From NCBI GenBank assembly GCA_026075535.2, contig AP026539.1:5766001-5830000 (forward strand): DNA of 64,000 bases, read 5' to 3'. The position numbers and the translations under genes are program-made. Under the pieces are notes generated by a model. The model searched no databases. It saw nothing but the letters and a program-made list of their open reading frames with translations, and was not told where the DNA came from. Below, piece by piece: positions 53,581 through 63,523 of this stretch (the stretch's first letter is position 1; the number at the start of each line of letters is the position of its first letter). Origin of the DNA: Tricholoma matsutake. Taxonomy: Eukaryota > Basidiomycota > Agaricomycetes > Agaricales > Tricholomataceae.

Positions 53581-54645
53581 ACCCTTTTGGAGTTTGTGTG
53601 ACCATGCTATAATGCGATATCGCGACTTGTATTGTACACTAAAAGAAATCGAAGTCATATGTAAGTGATCATGAACAAAGAAAAGGAAATAATTAATTGT
53701 CTTTAAAGTATGGAAGGTCTTTGAGAATATCTTCATTGATGTTTGAAGTTCTTCGAAGTTTTTCGAGACGTTCTGAGTCAATATCAAGGAAGTTCAGGGG
53801 AAGGGGAATAGATTTTCGTGGAAAGTAGGGTAGAAGTCGAAAGGCAGCTACTGGGCAATGAAATACCAATCCGTCGAGTTCACAGAGAATATAGGCTCCT
53901 CCATAGTTTCATTCGATAATGATGAGGGGCCCAAGGTATTGCGGTCGCATCTTGCAGTTGAGAGATTTCTCGATCTGTGTGTTTTGAAGTAGCACTAAAT
54001 CTCCTTTTACAAAGTTGTAGTCCTTAACCATTCGCTGGTGGACTTGTTCAAACCATTTTGCAGCTTTGAGACGTGCTGAATAGACCTTTGAATAGAGAAT
54101 TGCAAGGTCTGCTGATTGTTTCTGTAAGGCAATAGCTCTTTGTGCAATGAGATCAGTGGTAGAAAGAATAGAATTGGGAGGGGGTTGCAGATACGTAGCT
54201 TTGGAGATGTCGAGTGGGATGAGGGGGTGTGAACCTGTAACTGTGAAATATGGCAAACAACCCATGCATCTGCAAACCGTGACTCATTCTGCCCAAAACA
54301 CAGAGTGCACTCCAGCTGACCATTTGCTCTGATCTCCATTGACTGCTTTGAATAGCGATTGTTGAACATCGTAGTGGGCATGTTTGACAAGTCCGTTCAC
54401 ACAAGAATTGTAGCCACTAATTCGGATATGGTTAATATGATATCATTTCACAAGGTACTCCAATGCTGCAATAAAAGCTGATCTGTCATCGCTCACGATT
54501 TCATATAGGGATCCCCATCTACAAATAATATCTTCGAAAATCCAATTGCTGAGTGTTGTTGCATTTTCTCATCAAAGTTTTCACCATTCTGGATATGTTG
54601 TTAGCGAGCATCAGCCTTGTACAATATATTTGAATCCTCCTGAAA
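53581..54645 (-). pseudogene. Gypsy-C integrase remnant
   Basis: From the right, the translation gives NATTLSNWIFEDIICRWGSL with YEIVSDDRSAFIAALEYL. HINHIRISGYNS and AHYDVQQSLFKAVNGDQSKW follow, which is the integrase core, then YFTVTGSHPLIPLDISKATY. A basic C-terminal domain comes next, KDYNFVKGDLVLLQNT then CKMRPQYLGPLIII, and finally GGAYILCELDGLVFHCPVAA and SIPLPLNFLDIDSERLEKL. This is a third Gypsy lineage in the window. It is broken by several stops and has neither LTR. Confidence 0.85.
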
Positions 54646-54747
54646 GAACATGCTACTGGTGCATGGGGAACAGGTGGCAATGAGCATGGGGATGCAAAAG
54701 ACCAGGATGAGGCCAATGTGCCAACAACAACAAACAGTGGAATTCCT

Positions 54748-54830
54748 GTCACTAGGCAATAGCACAGGTATGGGTATGGGTCATGATTCCATGACCTGTA
54801 ACCCGTAGCTACCCATCACCAAGAGGGAGG
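54748..54830 (+). repeat. End of a TTA-type inverted-repeat element
   Basis: CTAGGCAATAGCACAGGTATGGGTA-type sequence (read here in two parts, AGGCAATAGCACAGG then TATGGGTATGGG) matches the ends at 6937 and 13280. No opposite end was found. Confidence 0.4.
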
Positions 54831-54943
54831 TGATGGTCCAAAGTTTAAGACCTAACTATAGTAAACTATCATACATAATATACAAACTACTTATTAAAAA
54901 ATAAAAAGTGGGGCAAGCCCAGCTTACATTTAGAAATGGGAGG

Positions 54944-55260
54944 TTTATATACCCTGAGGTGCACAGACCATTTGGTCTTGTGTGCACACATAGCAAGTAA
55001 GTACAACGCATCTTTGTTGATTGTTGATGTGTTATTTACCTACATTTGTACTTGCTTTGTTCTTCCTAATGCGTTCTTAGTTTAGGATGGCTGCCACATC
55101 ATGACCACCCCCTTGATCGCAAACTTGAGGTGAAGATGACTGAACGAGGAGGGCCCCAAGCCCCAGCAAACCCACAAAGGGCCCAAGAAACATCGTTGAC
55201 ATTTCTTGGGCTGTATGTAAGTTTTGTTTTTCATTTTATTGTTGCTAACTAATTACTTGG
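54944..55260 (+). other. Palindromic-exon unit, promoter and first exons
   Basis: TTTATATACCCTG (54944) is followed by the dyad AGACCA/TGGTCT (54965-54978), as at 6685-6648. GCAAGTAAGT (near 54996) starts a stretch ending CGTTCTTAG near 55080, an intron-like segment. A second block (CTGCCACATCATGACC, also in the other unit) ends in the palindrome GCCCAAGAAA (55181-55190)/TTTCTTGGGC (55202-55211). GTAAGT lies at 55217, then T-rich sequence. One frame is open through the block (GGPQAPANPQRAQETSLTFL), but coding is not established. Confidence 0.55.
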
Positions 55261-55599
55261 GGGTGAGGGCCAATTCTGGCAGGTACGAGTCCTTATATTT
55301 TATGATCTATAATCAAATAATGCTAAATACCTGACAATATCTGATAATAAAAAACCCAATAATATGCAAAAAAATAAAAAATAAAAAATCAGCTCAAGAA
55401 GCTGATCAGATTGATATATAAAACATAAAATACAGGATATAAACTTTATATTTAGCCCTAATAAATAATACCAAATAGTGGAAACTATTATGTTAATAAT
55501 GCATCAATGATATTCTGTTCTATTACAAGTTAAACATAGCACAAAAATAAGGAAGATATAGCTTATTTTCATTAACAACAAACAATAACAAATATGTAA
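55261..55599. other. AT-rich spacer
   Basis: Very AT-rich, with AATAAAAAATAAAAAATC-like runs at 55366-55390. No gene is seen. Confidence 0.5.
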
Positions 55600-56010
55600 T
55601 AATTCCAGCAATGTGGATTTTTGTTGGACTTCCAACCATTTTCCACCAAGGTCACCTAGTAATGATTGGCATAGCATTAGTATTTTAGATATAGTTTCCA
55701 TTCCTATGATACCTCCACTACTCTGTTCTCCACTGGTCTCTGACCTAACTCTGCTCTTTAGTATTTAACCTATTTACTTCTGTTTGCATTCTTCAGTTCA
55801 TAAATCAACCAAGTTTACCCATCTCAATTTCTAGTCTCCTCTCCTGGCTTGGACTTCCTATTGAACTCTGATATTCTTACATTTGCCTTTGTCTTGAAAT
55901 TAGACACTGACAAAAGGGTGCAATTTCTTATAAGTTGAAGCCAAGTCCTTTCTGATACACCATCCAATATGAGTCTGAGAGATTTCCACCCTCAAGTTCA
56001 GCACTTGACA
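55600..56010 (+). repeat. Gypsy-B LTR relic
   Basis: It shares GTTGGACTTCC, TAGTATTTAA and AGTTGAAGCCAAGTCCTTTC with the solo LTR at 50807, and ends CAGCACTTGACA. The first bases and about 170 bp overall are missing or diverged. Confidence 0.75.
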
Positions 56011-56740
56011 ATGATGGTCTAATAGTATACAACATTGTTTATATAAGAACTGACTGAAATAATAAATTGAAACTATACAAACAAGGCCAAATAATTCCAA
56101 ATGAGATTTCAATAATGGGCCAACAATATATCTTTTTTATTTCAAGTTAAATAAAACAAATGGGACAAGAATTGAGTGAGATACAGCATTTTTGATGATT
56201 TAATAACAAATATAAACAACCTTTATTAGCACACCTAAATTAGATAATGTATGGAGTGGGACATCAAGTCACCACTACTTTTGTACAGCCCAAATGGGAC
56301 ACGTAAAAATTACCCAAATTCTTATCTACTTAGGCAAAACATTCCTTTTGAGTAGTAGAACAAACTGGCTAGAGTGATTGTCCTGATACTCAAAATATAA
56401 ATCAAGGTCAACCAAATTTGGCCACCACCCTACAAAACTTGCTACTAAGCATCAAATTGATGTGCTATGGTCTCTGGAACAGGCCTGTGTGATTTGTACT
56501 GCTTTGAATTGAACTCCTGACCTGAAATTGAGCTGCTTTTGCACCAAGACCTGACCGATATACTTCCATCCACTGGATCATGTGATGCTCCCATTTCCAA
56601 ATTGTGGAAAGCTTGACAGCAGCCAGCGCTTTCAGCATATTCTCCTGAAGAGTCTTGAAGGTGTAATCACAATTGTCTCAAAGATAACGCTTCACAGCAC
56701 ACCAGAAGAACTCTCATCACTGTCGGTATCTTCATCCTCA
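56011..56740. other. AT-rich sequence, no supported gene
   Basis: About 56250-56290 (GTATGGAGTGGGACATCAAG, CACCACTACTTTTG) is related to 61848-61880, marking another dispersed repeat. Confidence 0.45.
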
Positions 56741-56743
56741 CTA

Positions 56744-57215
56744 AGGCAAGGCAGGGGTAGGGGTATACCCTTGTGTTTTTGGGCTAAGGGTATGAGGGGT
56801 AAGGGTAGGGGTTTGGAAGTTCATACCCTGTACCCTTACTAAGGGTACAGGGGTATGCCAGGGGTATGCCTATGTAAGAATATCATTTGATTTTTTCAGC
56901 TAAAAAGACTCATATTCAAGATTTTCATCAATTAAATTCAGATTTTGGGATTGTCCAACATGATAATGGCTTTCATATGTTAATAAGAGGTATTAATATG
57001 TGAAATTAATAGTAAATACAATAGTTATCAACACTTTCAAATGAATTTTGCTCTAAATATGTTGATCTTGTGCCAAACCCTTGTACCCTTGACAAACCCT
57101 CCCATACCCTTGGCAACCCCTATATGTTTCCATACCCTTACCCCTAAGGGTAGGGTGTTCAGGGGTAGGGGTAAGGGTACGAGATTTGACACCCAGGGGT
57201 AACCCCTGCCTTGCT
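56744..57215. mobile_element. Miniature inverted-repeat element, 472 bp
   Basis: The ends are AGGCAAGGCAGGGGTA and CCCCTGCCTTGCT. CTA is duplicated at 56741-56743 and 57216-57218. Near each end lie self-complementary GGGTA/TACCC words. The second copy is at 62122-62602 in the other direction. The ends resemble GGGCATGAC of the longer TTA-type elements, so all may share one transposase type. Confidence 0.85.
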
Positions 57216-57224
57216 CTAGCAATG

Positions 57225-58138
57225 AGAAGGCACACCAAACAAAAAAAGGCACAAGAGACATCATTGACATCTCTTGGGCCAGGTAAGTTTTTTTTTCTCA
57301 TTCCTTTCTTTTTTTATGAACAAACTTTTTTAGATACTAATTTGAACTATAGACAACAACAGGGGACAAGGAAGATAATGAGAGGGGGGGAGCTGACAAG
57401 CACCACCCGCCTCCAGCCTCATGAGCAACTGCTCATGGGGTGGATGGTGGGTGGAACAATGACAAGAAGATGGGCAACAAATGATAACAGGATGCCCATG
57501 GCACCACACCCCTCTGCTATGAGCAACTGCTCGTAGGGAGGAAGGGGGGTGCATACAGACCAGTGGGGAATGGCAAGGAGGATGAGAGGGGGCCACAAGA
57601 GAGGGCCAATGACAAACACACCCACCCCATGCCTACGAGCATCTGCTCATTGGGTGGTTTGTGGGTGCAGCCCCTGCTGTCTCACATGCTAGCAAGATGG
57701 TGGGTTATTTTATTTTATTCTATAGTCTACTGCCCCCACCTTTGGCAGGGAGGCAACTTTTTTTGTATCTAATACTACCAATAAAATGTCCCCCATCATG
57801 GGGGCATCCTTGTTTTTTTTTCATGTTGAAAGTATTTTAAATAGTTAATAAATAACATAAAGTGCTTGTTTATCATTGCCTGTATTGCAGAGTGGTTAAT
57901 TTGTTGTGTGATAACATTGCTGTGACCTTGAGGTTGAGAGTTTGAGCCTGCTCTTAGTACAAAACTTTTGTGCAGCCATGGCCTTGAAAATTCAAGTTGA
58001 CAATTAATTACCTGGCATCTGTCTGTGTGGAATCTGTGTAGAGTCCTAGCTAGTCTGTGCAGAGTCCAAGCTAGTCTGTGCAGTCTGTGTGGAGTCCATG
58101 CAGAGTGCACACGGACATGTGGGGGAGTGTAAATTACT
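57225..58138 (+). mobile_element. Composite SINE-like element, copy 3
   Basis: A palindrome block CAAGAGA/TCTCTTG (57251-57275) comes first, next to GTAAGT at 57282. A T-rich intron-like stretch ends TTTTTTAG near 57334. Palindromes GAGCAACTGCTC at 57422, 57522 and GAGCATCTGCTC near 57638 follow. Then come hairpins with T-runs (57727-57820). The tRNA-like head has box A TTGCAGAGTGG 57885-57895 and box B GAGTTTGAGCC 57938-57948. The body holds AGTCCAAGCTAGTCTGTG words, and the tail is GTGGGGGAGTGTAAATTAC. This is the clearest view of the whole element. Confidence 0.7.
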
Positions 58139-58210
58139 GGTGTTTTCTAGGGATACATGCAAAGGACAAAGGGCTTACCATGATTACACATGTATCCCTA
58201 GAAAACACAT
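58139..58210. repeat. 20-bp perfect inverted repeat
   Basis: GTGTTTTCTAGGGATACATG near 58140 pairs perfectly with its reverse complement near 58187, with a spacer of about 27 bp. It starts right after the SINE tail. Confidence 0.9.
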
Positions 58211-58635
58211 AATAAAATTCTATGTCAAGTGTTTTCTGCAGATACAGCTATATTTACATACAAAGTGTTTCTCCAAGGGGGTGGCAGAATGCAAAAATTA
58301 CATATCATGTCAGTTTGTAATTTAAGAGGACTTTCTCGACCCCCTCCCCCCCCCTTGCTGCCATATATGGTATATCTATGTAACATGCACCATCTTATCT
58401 GATGCTGCTCAGGTGTATATCATGGCTTATGGATAGGGCTGTGCACCAGCCATATTATGGCCATGGCCATATAATGCATGGTAGTTTGACGGATATGGTA
58501 GACCATGTATATATAATGCCCATAATGACTGATGGTACAGTGTGGGTACTAATATTGTTGTATTATGGTTAACAGAGACATAATAATGTACAAAATTGAA
58601 TATAACACTATAGTAAACAATGCAGTGACAGGTAG
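58211..58635. repeat. Dispersed repeats next to the SINE
   Basis: GTGTTTTCTGCAGATACAGC (near 58230) recurs at 63059 after another SINE. 58480-58625 is similar to 3541-3690. No gene is seen. Confidence 0.6.
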
Positions 58636-59370
58636 GCAATGGCATGGGTACTCCCATGGGTGTCCAGAGCTCTACCCGTACCCATACCTGCATGGATAGT
58701 AACCCGTTGACCCATGGGTTGATACATGGCAGGTACAGGTGGGTACTGGCAGGTGTCAATGCCCACACAGGTTTCATAGCACTCAAAAGTATATAAATTA
58801 TATAATCAATTCTAACAAAACTAATTATGTTACTGACTATTTCATTGTACTGAGAACCACCCCACCTCGCGTTTGCGAGCAAGAGGCGGGTGGCAGTCGA
58901 GACAGTAACATTAGTTAGTAAGAATAAAAAAGAAACGACAGGAGAAGGAATAAACTTATGGCCCAAGAGATGTCTCCATCTCTTGGGCCCTTTGTGTGCA
59001 CACCTCCTGTGGTCATTGTTGTCAGTTGTAGTTGCACCCCCTCCCATCATCACCATTAGCACCCACAATCCCCCATGCGAGCAGAGGTTCACAGTGACAG
59101 GGGTGGGTGCTGGGTGACTGTCATTGTTGTTGTTCTGGGTTGCTTCATGCCACCCAGTCTGCCCCATGAGCAGGGGCTTGTGGCAGTGGTAGGGTGGTGG
59201 GGTTCATTGCTGTCATTGTCTTTGTCGTCCCACTGTCCTGCTATTATCATCATCATCTGTTGTTGTCGTCCCTGGGTCATCCGTCATCATTCTGGATTGC
59301 TTCATACCACCCAGTCCACCACATTAGCAGGGGCTCATGGCAGTGGTAGAGTGGTGGGGTTCATTGCCAT
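58636..59370 (-). mobile_element. Palindromic module inside a TTA-type element remnant
   Basis: TAGGCAATGGCATGGGTA (58632 onward) resembles the TTA-type element ends. Inside are CTCGCGTTTGCGAGCA (58866), the palindrome GGCCCAAGAGATG (58960-58972)/CATCTCTTGGGCC (58977-58989), and GAGCAGAGGTTC or GAGCAGGGGCTTG cores near 59080, 59168 and 59325. The opposite end was not found. CpG is partly retained. Confidence 0.55.
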
Positions 59371-59739
59371 TGTTGGCAATAACTAGAATTAGTTACAAGT
59401 TACAAGTCCTTAATGAAGTTAAGACTCATTCTTAGAACCTGGAACTGCCAAAAAATTCAGTGTGACCATTTTTCCATGTCTGTTTTCCCCACGGTCAGTA
59501 AGTTCTGAGCAACCATTACAAAAATTACTGACTTTACTAACTGTGGGACTCAAAAATTAGCCGAGATGTGGATTTTGAGTATAAAAGGAAATTTCTCATC
59601 CAGCTATCCAAATTACCGGAACCTATAGTAATTGACTTCAATACAATCCATTACAAACTGTTATTGATAGTTTCATTACAAACTAATCAGTTACAAACTT
59701 TGTATTGAAATTTTGAAATTTGATGATACTTCGGGGGCG
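59371..59739. other. Unassigned sequence
   Basis: GTTACAAGTTACAAGT words and TATAAAAGG near 59580 are visible. It might be part of an LTR, but no partner was found. Confidence 0.35.
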
Positions 59740-60566
59740 CCCTAAAGTTATTACATGCGCCAAATACAGTATTTGACCAGTCACTTGTACACCATGGGTC
59801 AGTTGTACATTTGCCTTTTTCTTACTCATATTGGCTCTGGGAATATATATTTTTGCTTCCTGAGGTCCAACAAGTATCTATGCACTTTGCATAAGCAGTT
59901 GGTAGTGAATATCTAGGTTTGCCATTTTAGGGTGGCTGATTGATCCAGTTTAGTGCATGATTGTAAAAATAGAAACCCAGTTCTTGGTGACGACAAGGAC
60001 TATTTGAATGGAAAGAAAACTTCCCAACCCAATCTATGAGAGCCTGTTAACATATTTAACAGCAAAACTTCACTAACAAATGATGGAATCATCTTCTATG
60101 AGTCAGATTACACAAAATGATGAGGATAAGGGTGACATATGTCACATATGTCACAGGTACAAATTTCATGCTTTATATTCTGTAGTACTTGATTACCTGA
60201 CTATGGAGACTATATTTTGATACTATTAGGCATAGAAATACTGGTTTTAATTTTTAGAGCTCAGAATTATATACTATAGCCATTCTACAGGCTATTCTGG
60301 CAAAAGTGTACAAGTGAGCCATTTTGGTCAATTCAGGTACCATCAGAGTGTGATGCCTACCATGCATCCAGACTGCGACCTCTGGATACCAGGTTGCATA
60401 CACAACATATTTCGATGCCTACCTATCATATGTAACTCAGACCTTGACAATATCTCCCATAGATCTCTCACAGGAAGCCGAACATTGATTTAGTGTACAC
60501 GTGACCGGTCAAATACTGTATCGACCCGAGAGATGTCGATATTTGGCGCACGTGACCGCTTTAGGG
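59740..60566. mobile_element. Element with long imperfect inverted repeats, 827 bp
   Basis: The left end CCCTAAAG...CATGCGCCAAATA, CAGTATTTGACCAGTCAC is repeated inverted at the right. There, reversed, the sequence reads CCCTAAAGCGGTCACGTGCG, then CAGTATTTGACCGGTCACGT. The right arm has an extra stretch of about 20 bp. No clear target duplication and no transposase were found. Confidence 0.65.
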
Positions 60567-60591
60567 TATGCTTTTTTTAGCACATCTACAA

Positions 60592-61800
60592 TGAAAGTCT
60601 TGTATCTCACTCATTTCTTGTCCGATTGGGTTCATTTAACTACAGATGGGAAAGTACATCATTGGCCAGTCATCGGGAGAGTGGCATTGTTTGGTATTGT
60701 TGTCATGGTTAAATATCATATCTCCTTCAGTTTTCATCCAATTTGCATTTGCAAATGAAAAGTATGCTGTTGGTCTATCATTGGGAAATATTTACAAGTA
60801 TTTGGGATTGTTTGTTTATAGAACAAAAAGATCAAATTACTATATCAGAGCCAGTATTTATTCAATTGAGTTTATTTAACTTGTGGAAGGGTATGTAACT
60901 TGGACACTTTACCCTGTGCTGACAAAAGTTGTTTATATTTGTTTGTTAGATTATCAAAATACTGTATCTTGCTCAATTCTTGGCTGATTTCTTTTATTTA
61001 ACTTGGAATGAGAAGATATATTATTGGCCAATCATTGGGAGGGTATTTGGCATTGTTTGGCATTGTTGTCATGGCTAAATATAGTATCTCCTTCAGTTTT
61101 AACTTGCAAGATAAAAAGTATACTGTTGGTCTATTATTAAAAGATACTTACAAATATTTGGCATTATTTGTTCATATATCAAAAAATCAAAAAGATAATG
61201 TCAGAGCTGGTTTTAACTCAATTGAGTTTATTTAACTTGTAGAAGGGTGTAGCTTGGGCACTTTACACTGACAAAGGTTGTTTATCTTTAATTGTTAAAT
61301 CATCAAAATACTGTATCTTGCCCATTTCTTGGCTGATTTGTTTTACTTAACTTGGAATAAGAAGATACACTATTGGCCCATCATTGGCCAATCATCAGAA
61401 GAGTATTTGGTATTGTTTGACATTGTTGTCATGCCTAAATATAGTATCTATTTTAGTTTTGGATGATTTAAAAAGATACTGTTGGTCTATCCTGAAGGAT
61501 ATTTACAGATGTTTCCTATTATTTGTTAATATATCAAGCAGATCAAAAAGACTATATCAGAGCCAGTTCTAATTCAATTGAGTTTACTTGTAGAAGGGTA
61601 TGTAGCTTGGGCATTTTATACTATGTTGACAAAATTGTTTATCTTTAACTGTTAAATTATCAAAATGCTGTATCTTGGTCAATTCTTGGCCAATTTGTTT
61701 TATTTAACCTGGAATAAGAAGATACATTATTGGCCCATTCATTGAGATCATATTTGGTATTGTTTGGCATTGTTTGTGGTATCTCAGTTAGTTTTTCTTT
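60592..61800 (+). repeat. About 350-bp tandem repeat, 3.5 units
   Basis: Unit starts at about 60592, 60959, 61308 and 61665 give periods of 367, 349 and 357 bp. Each unit has TGTATCTTGCTCAATTCTTG, then TTGGCATTGTTGTCATGGCT, ACTGTTGGTCTAT and TCAATTGAGTTTATTTAACT. Open frames inside (RYIIGQSLGG, YKYLGLFVY) are short and interrupted. The array starts immediately right of the element at 59740-60566. Confidence 0.88.
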
Positions 61801-62121
61801 AATCCAACTGATTTAACCTGCAAATAAAATATATACTGTTTGTATGGAGTGGGTCACTCAGTCACCGCTACTTTTGGACAGTGGACAAATTGGGTTGGCC
61901 CTGGTCACAAAAATTCAAGTGGGTGGTCAGAATAGCTGTGACCCTTTGCAGCCATATATTGAGCAATATTAGTATGATGCAACAATCAGTGGTGCTCAGA
62001 AAAAGGTAGGGAGAATGTAAAATTGAATATTTGTATACATATTATCAATGCCTTGTCCTTCAAAACATTGGAAAGATGCTGCTGCACGAGCACATAGTGG
62101 AAAGTCCAAGCATGAGGATTA
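61801..62121. other. Unassigned sequence
   Basis: About 61848-61880 is related to 56250-56290. No gene is seen. Confidence 0.4.
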
Positions 62122-62602
62122 GGGCAAGGCAGGGGTTACCCCTGGGTGTCAAATGTCATACCCGTAACCCTACTCCTGAACACCCTACCCTTAGTGGTGA
62201 GGGTATGGAAACATACAAGGATTTCCAAGGGTATGGGAGGGTTTGTCAAGGATACAAGGGTTTGGCACAAAATAATATTTAGAGCAAAATTCATTTGAAA
62301 AGTGTTGATAACTATTGTATTTACTATTAATATCACATATTAATACCTCTTATTAACATATGAAAGCCATCATCATATTGGACAATCCCAAAATCTGAAT
62401 TTAATTGATGAAAATCTTGTATATGAGTCTTTTTAGCTGAAAAAATCAAATGATATTCTTACATAAGGATACCCCTGGCATACCCCTGTACCCTTAGTAA
62501 GAGTACAGGGGTATGCAAGAGTATGAACTTCCAAATCCCTACCCTTACCCCTCATACCCTTAGCCCAAAAACACAAGGGTATACCCCTACCCCTGCCTTG
62601 CC
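62122..62602. mobile_element. Miniature inverted-repeat element, copy 2, 481 bp
   Basis: The ends are GGGCAAGGCAGGGGTTA and CCCCTGCCTTGCC. TTA is duplicated at 62119-62121 and 62603-62605. The whole interior is the reverse complement of 56744-57215 with modest divergence. Confidence 0.9.
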
Positions 62603-62635
62603 TTAATAATCCAATTGTTTGCACCTACTGACAAT

Positions 62636-63015
62636 GGCTCTGTGGTGTAGTGGTCAACTGCTGCTATCTATGCTTGGCGACAAGGCTTGGGGTTTGATTC
62701 TACTTTAGTACATAATTTTTCTGTAGTCAACTGAGCCTCTGCTATGCATCCACAGACTCGACTTGGACTCGACTTGGACATGTATCTGTCCAAGTCTGTC
62801 CAAGTTCAAGTAAATTGATGTTGCTTGGACAAAGTCCATGCACACTCTGAGTAAAAGTCCAAAAATAGCTTGGACTCCACAAAAGTCCATGTGGACTCTC
62901 TAGGAGTCTGAGCAACTGCTATACAGGACATTTGAGCCAAATGAGTGGGTGCCAGTCCAAGCTAGTCTGTGTGGAGTCCACCAAATTCCACGTGGACTGG
63001 CTCAGAATATGTGGG
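62636..63015 (+). mobile_element. tRNA-derived SINE, copy 4
   Basis: Box A TGGTGTAGTGG at 62643-62653 and box B GGGTTTGATTC at 62690-62700. A long body of GTCCAAG/CTTGGACT words follows. The tail is GTGGGGCACAGTAAAGACC, a diverged form of the family tail. No palindrome array lies upstream, so the SINE part occurs alone here. Confidence 0.75.
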
Positions 63016-63523
63016 GCACAGTAAAGACCTCAAAAACACATAGTAAATTACATGTTGAGTGTTTTCTGCAGATACAGCTATAATCAAGTGTTTCTCTAAC
63101 TTACAAAAATATTTCCAGAATCATCAGGAAAATGTGGTTACATTGACCATACTTTATTATACTATATAAAAGCTGGTATGATATCAAATGTCCAACACAT
63201 CCATAAGTCTTGCAGGTAGGCTGCTAATGAATTTTAAAGGACAGTAGCCTTTGCCAATTCATCGAGGGTAGAATAATGCCATTTACTTTTATGAAGCACC
63301 AACCAGACATAGTTTGAAGAAAGGATCATGAATTCAATTGAGCCAACCTAGGTAATGTTCATGAGCAACAGATGAAATCTGCAAATGTACAATAGCTGCA
63401 TAAAATCTGAATTGTGATCAAGATATCTAAGAGATGGCCAGCTTTCTGTTTGATACCATGCCTAGAAGAACCCCACCTGAGGCCATCACCAAGTATAATT
63501 GGACCAACTGCAAAGATCTTGAA
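63016..63523. other. Unassigned sequence
   Basis: GTGTTTTCTGCAGATACAGC at 63059 recurs from 58230. A plus frame from 63434 runs into the tandem repeat; its coding nature is unsupported. Confidence 0.35.

Noticed and set aside
57060..57200. Telomere-like GGGTA/TACCC words
   Set aside because: They are irregular and belong to the ends of the 472-bp miniature element; no TTAGGG-type array is present.
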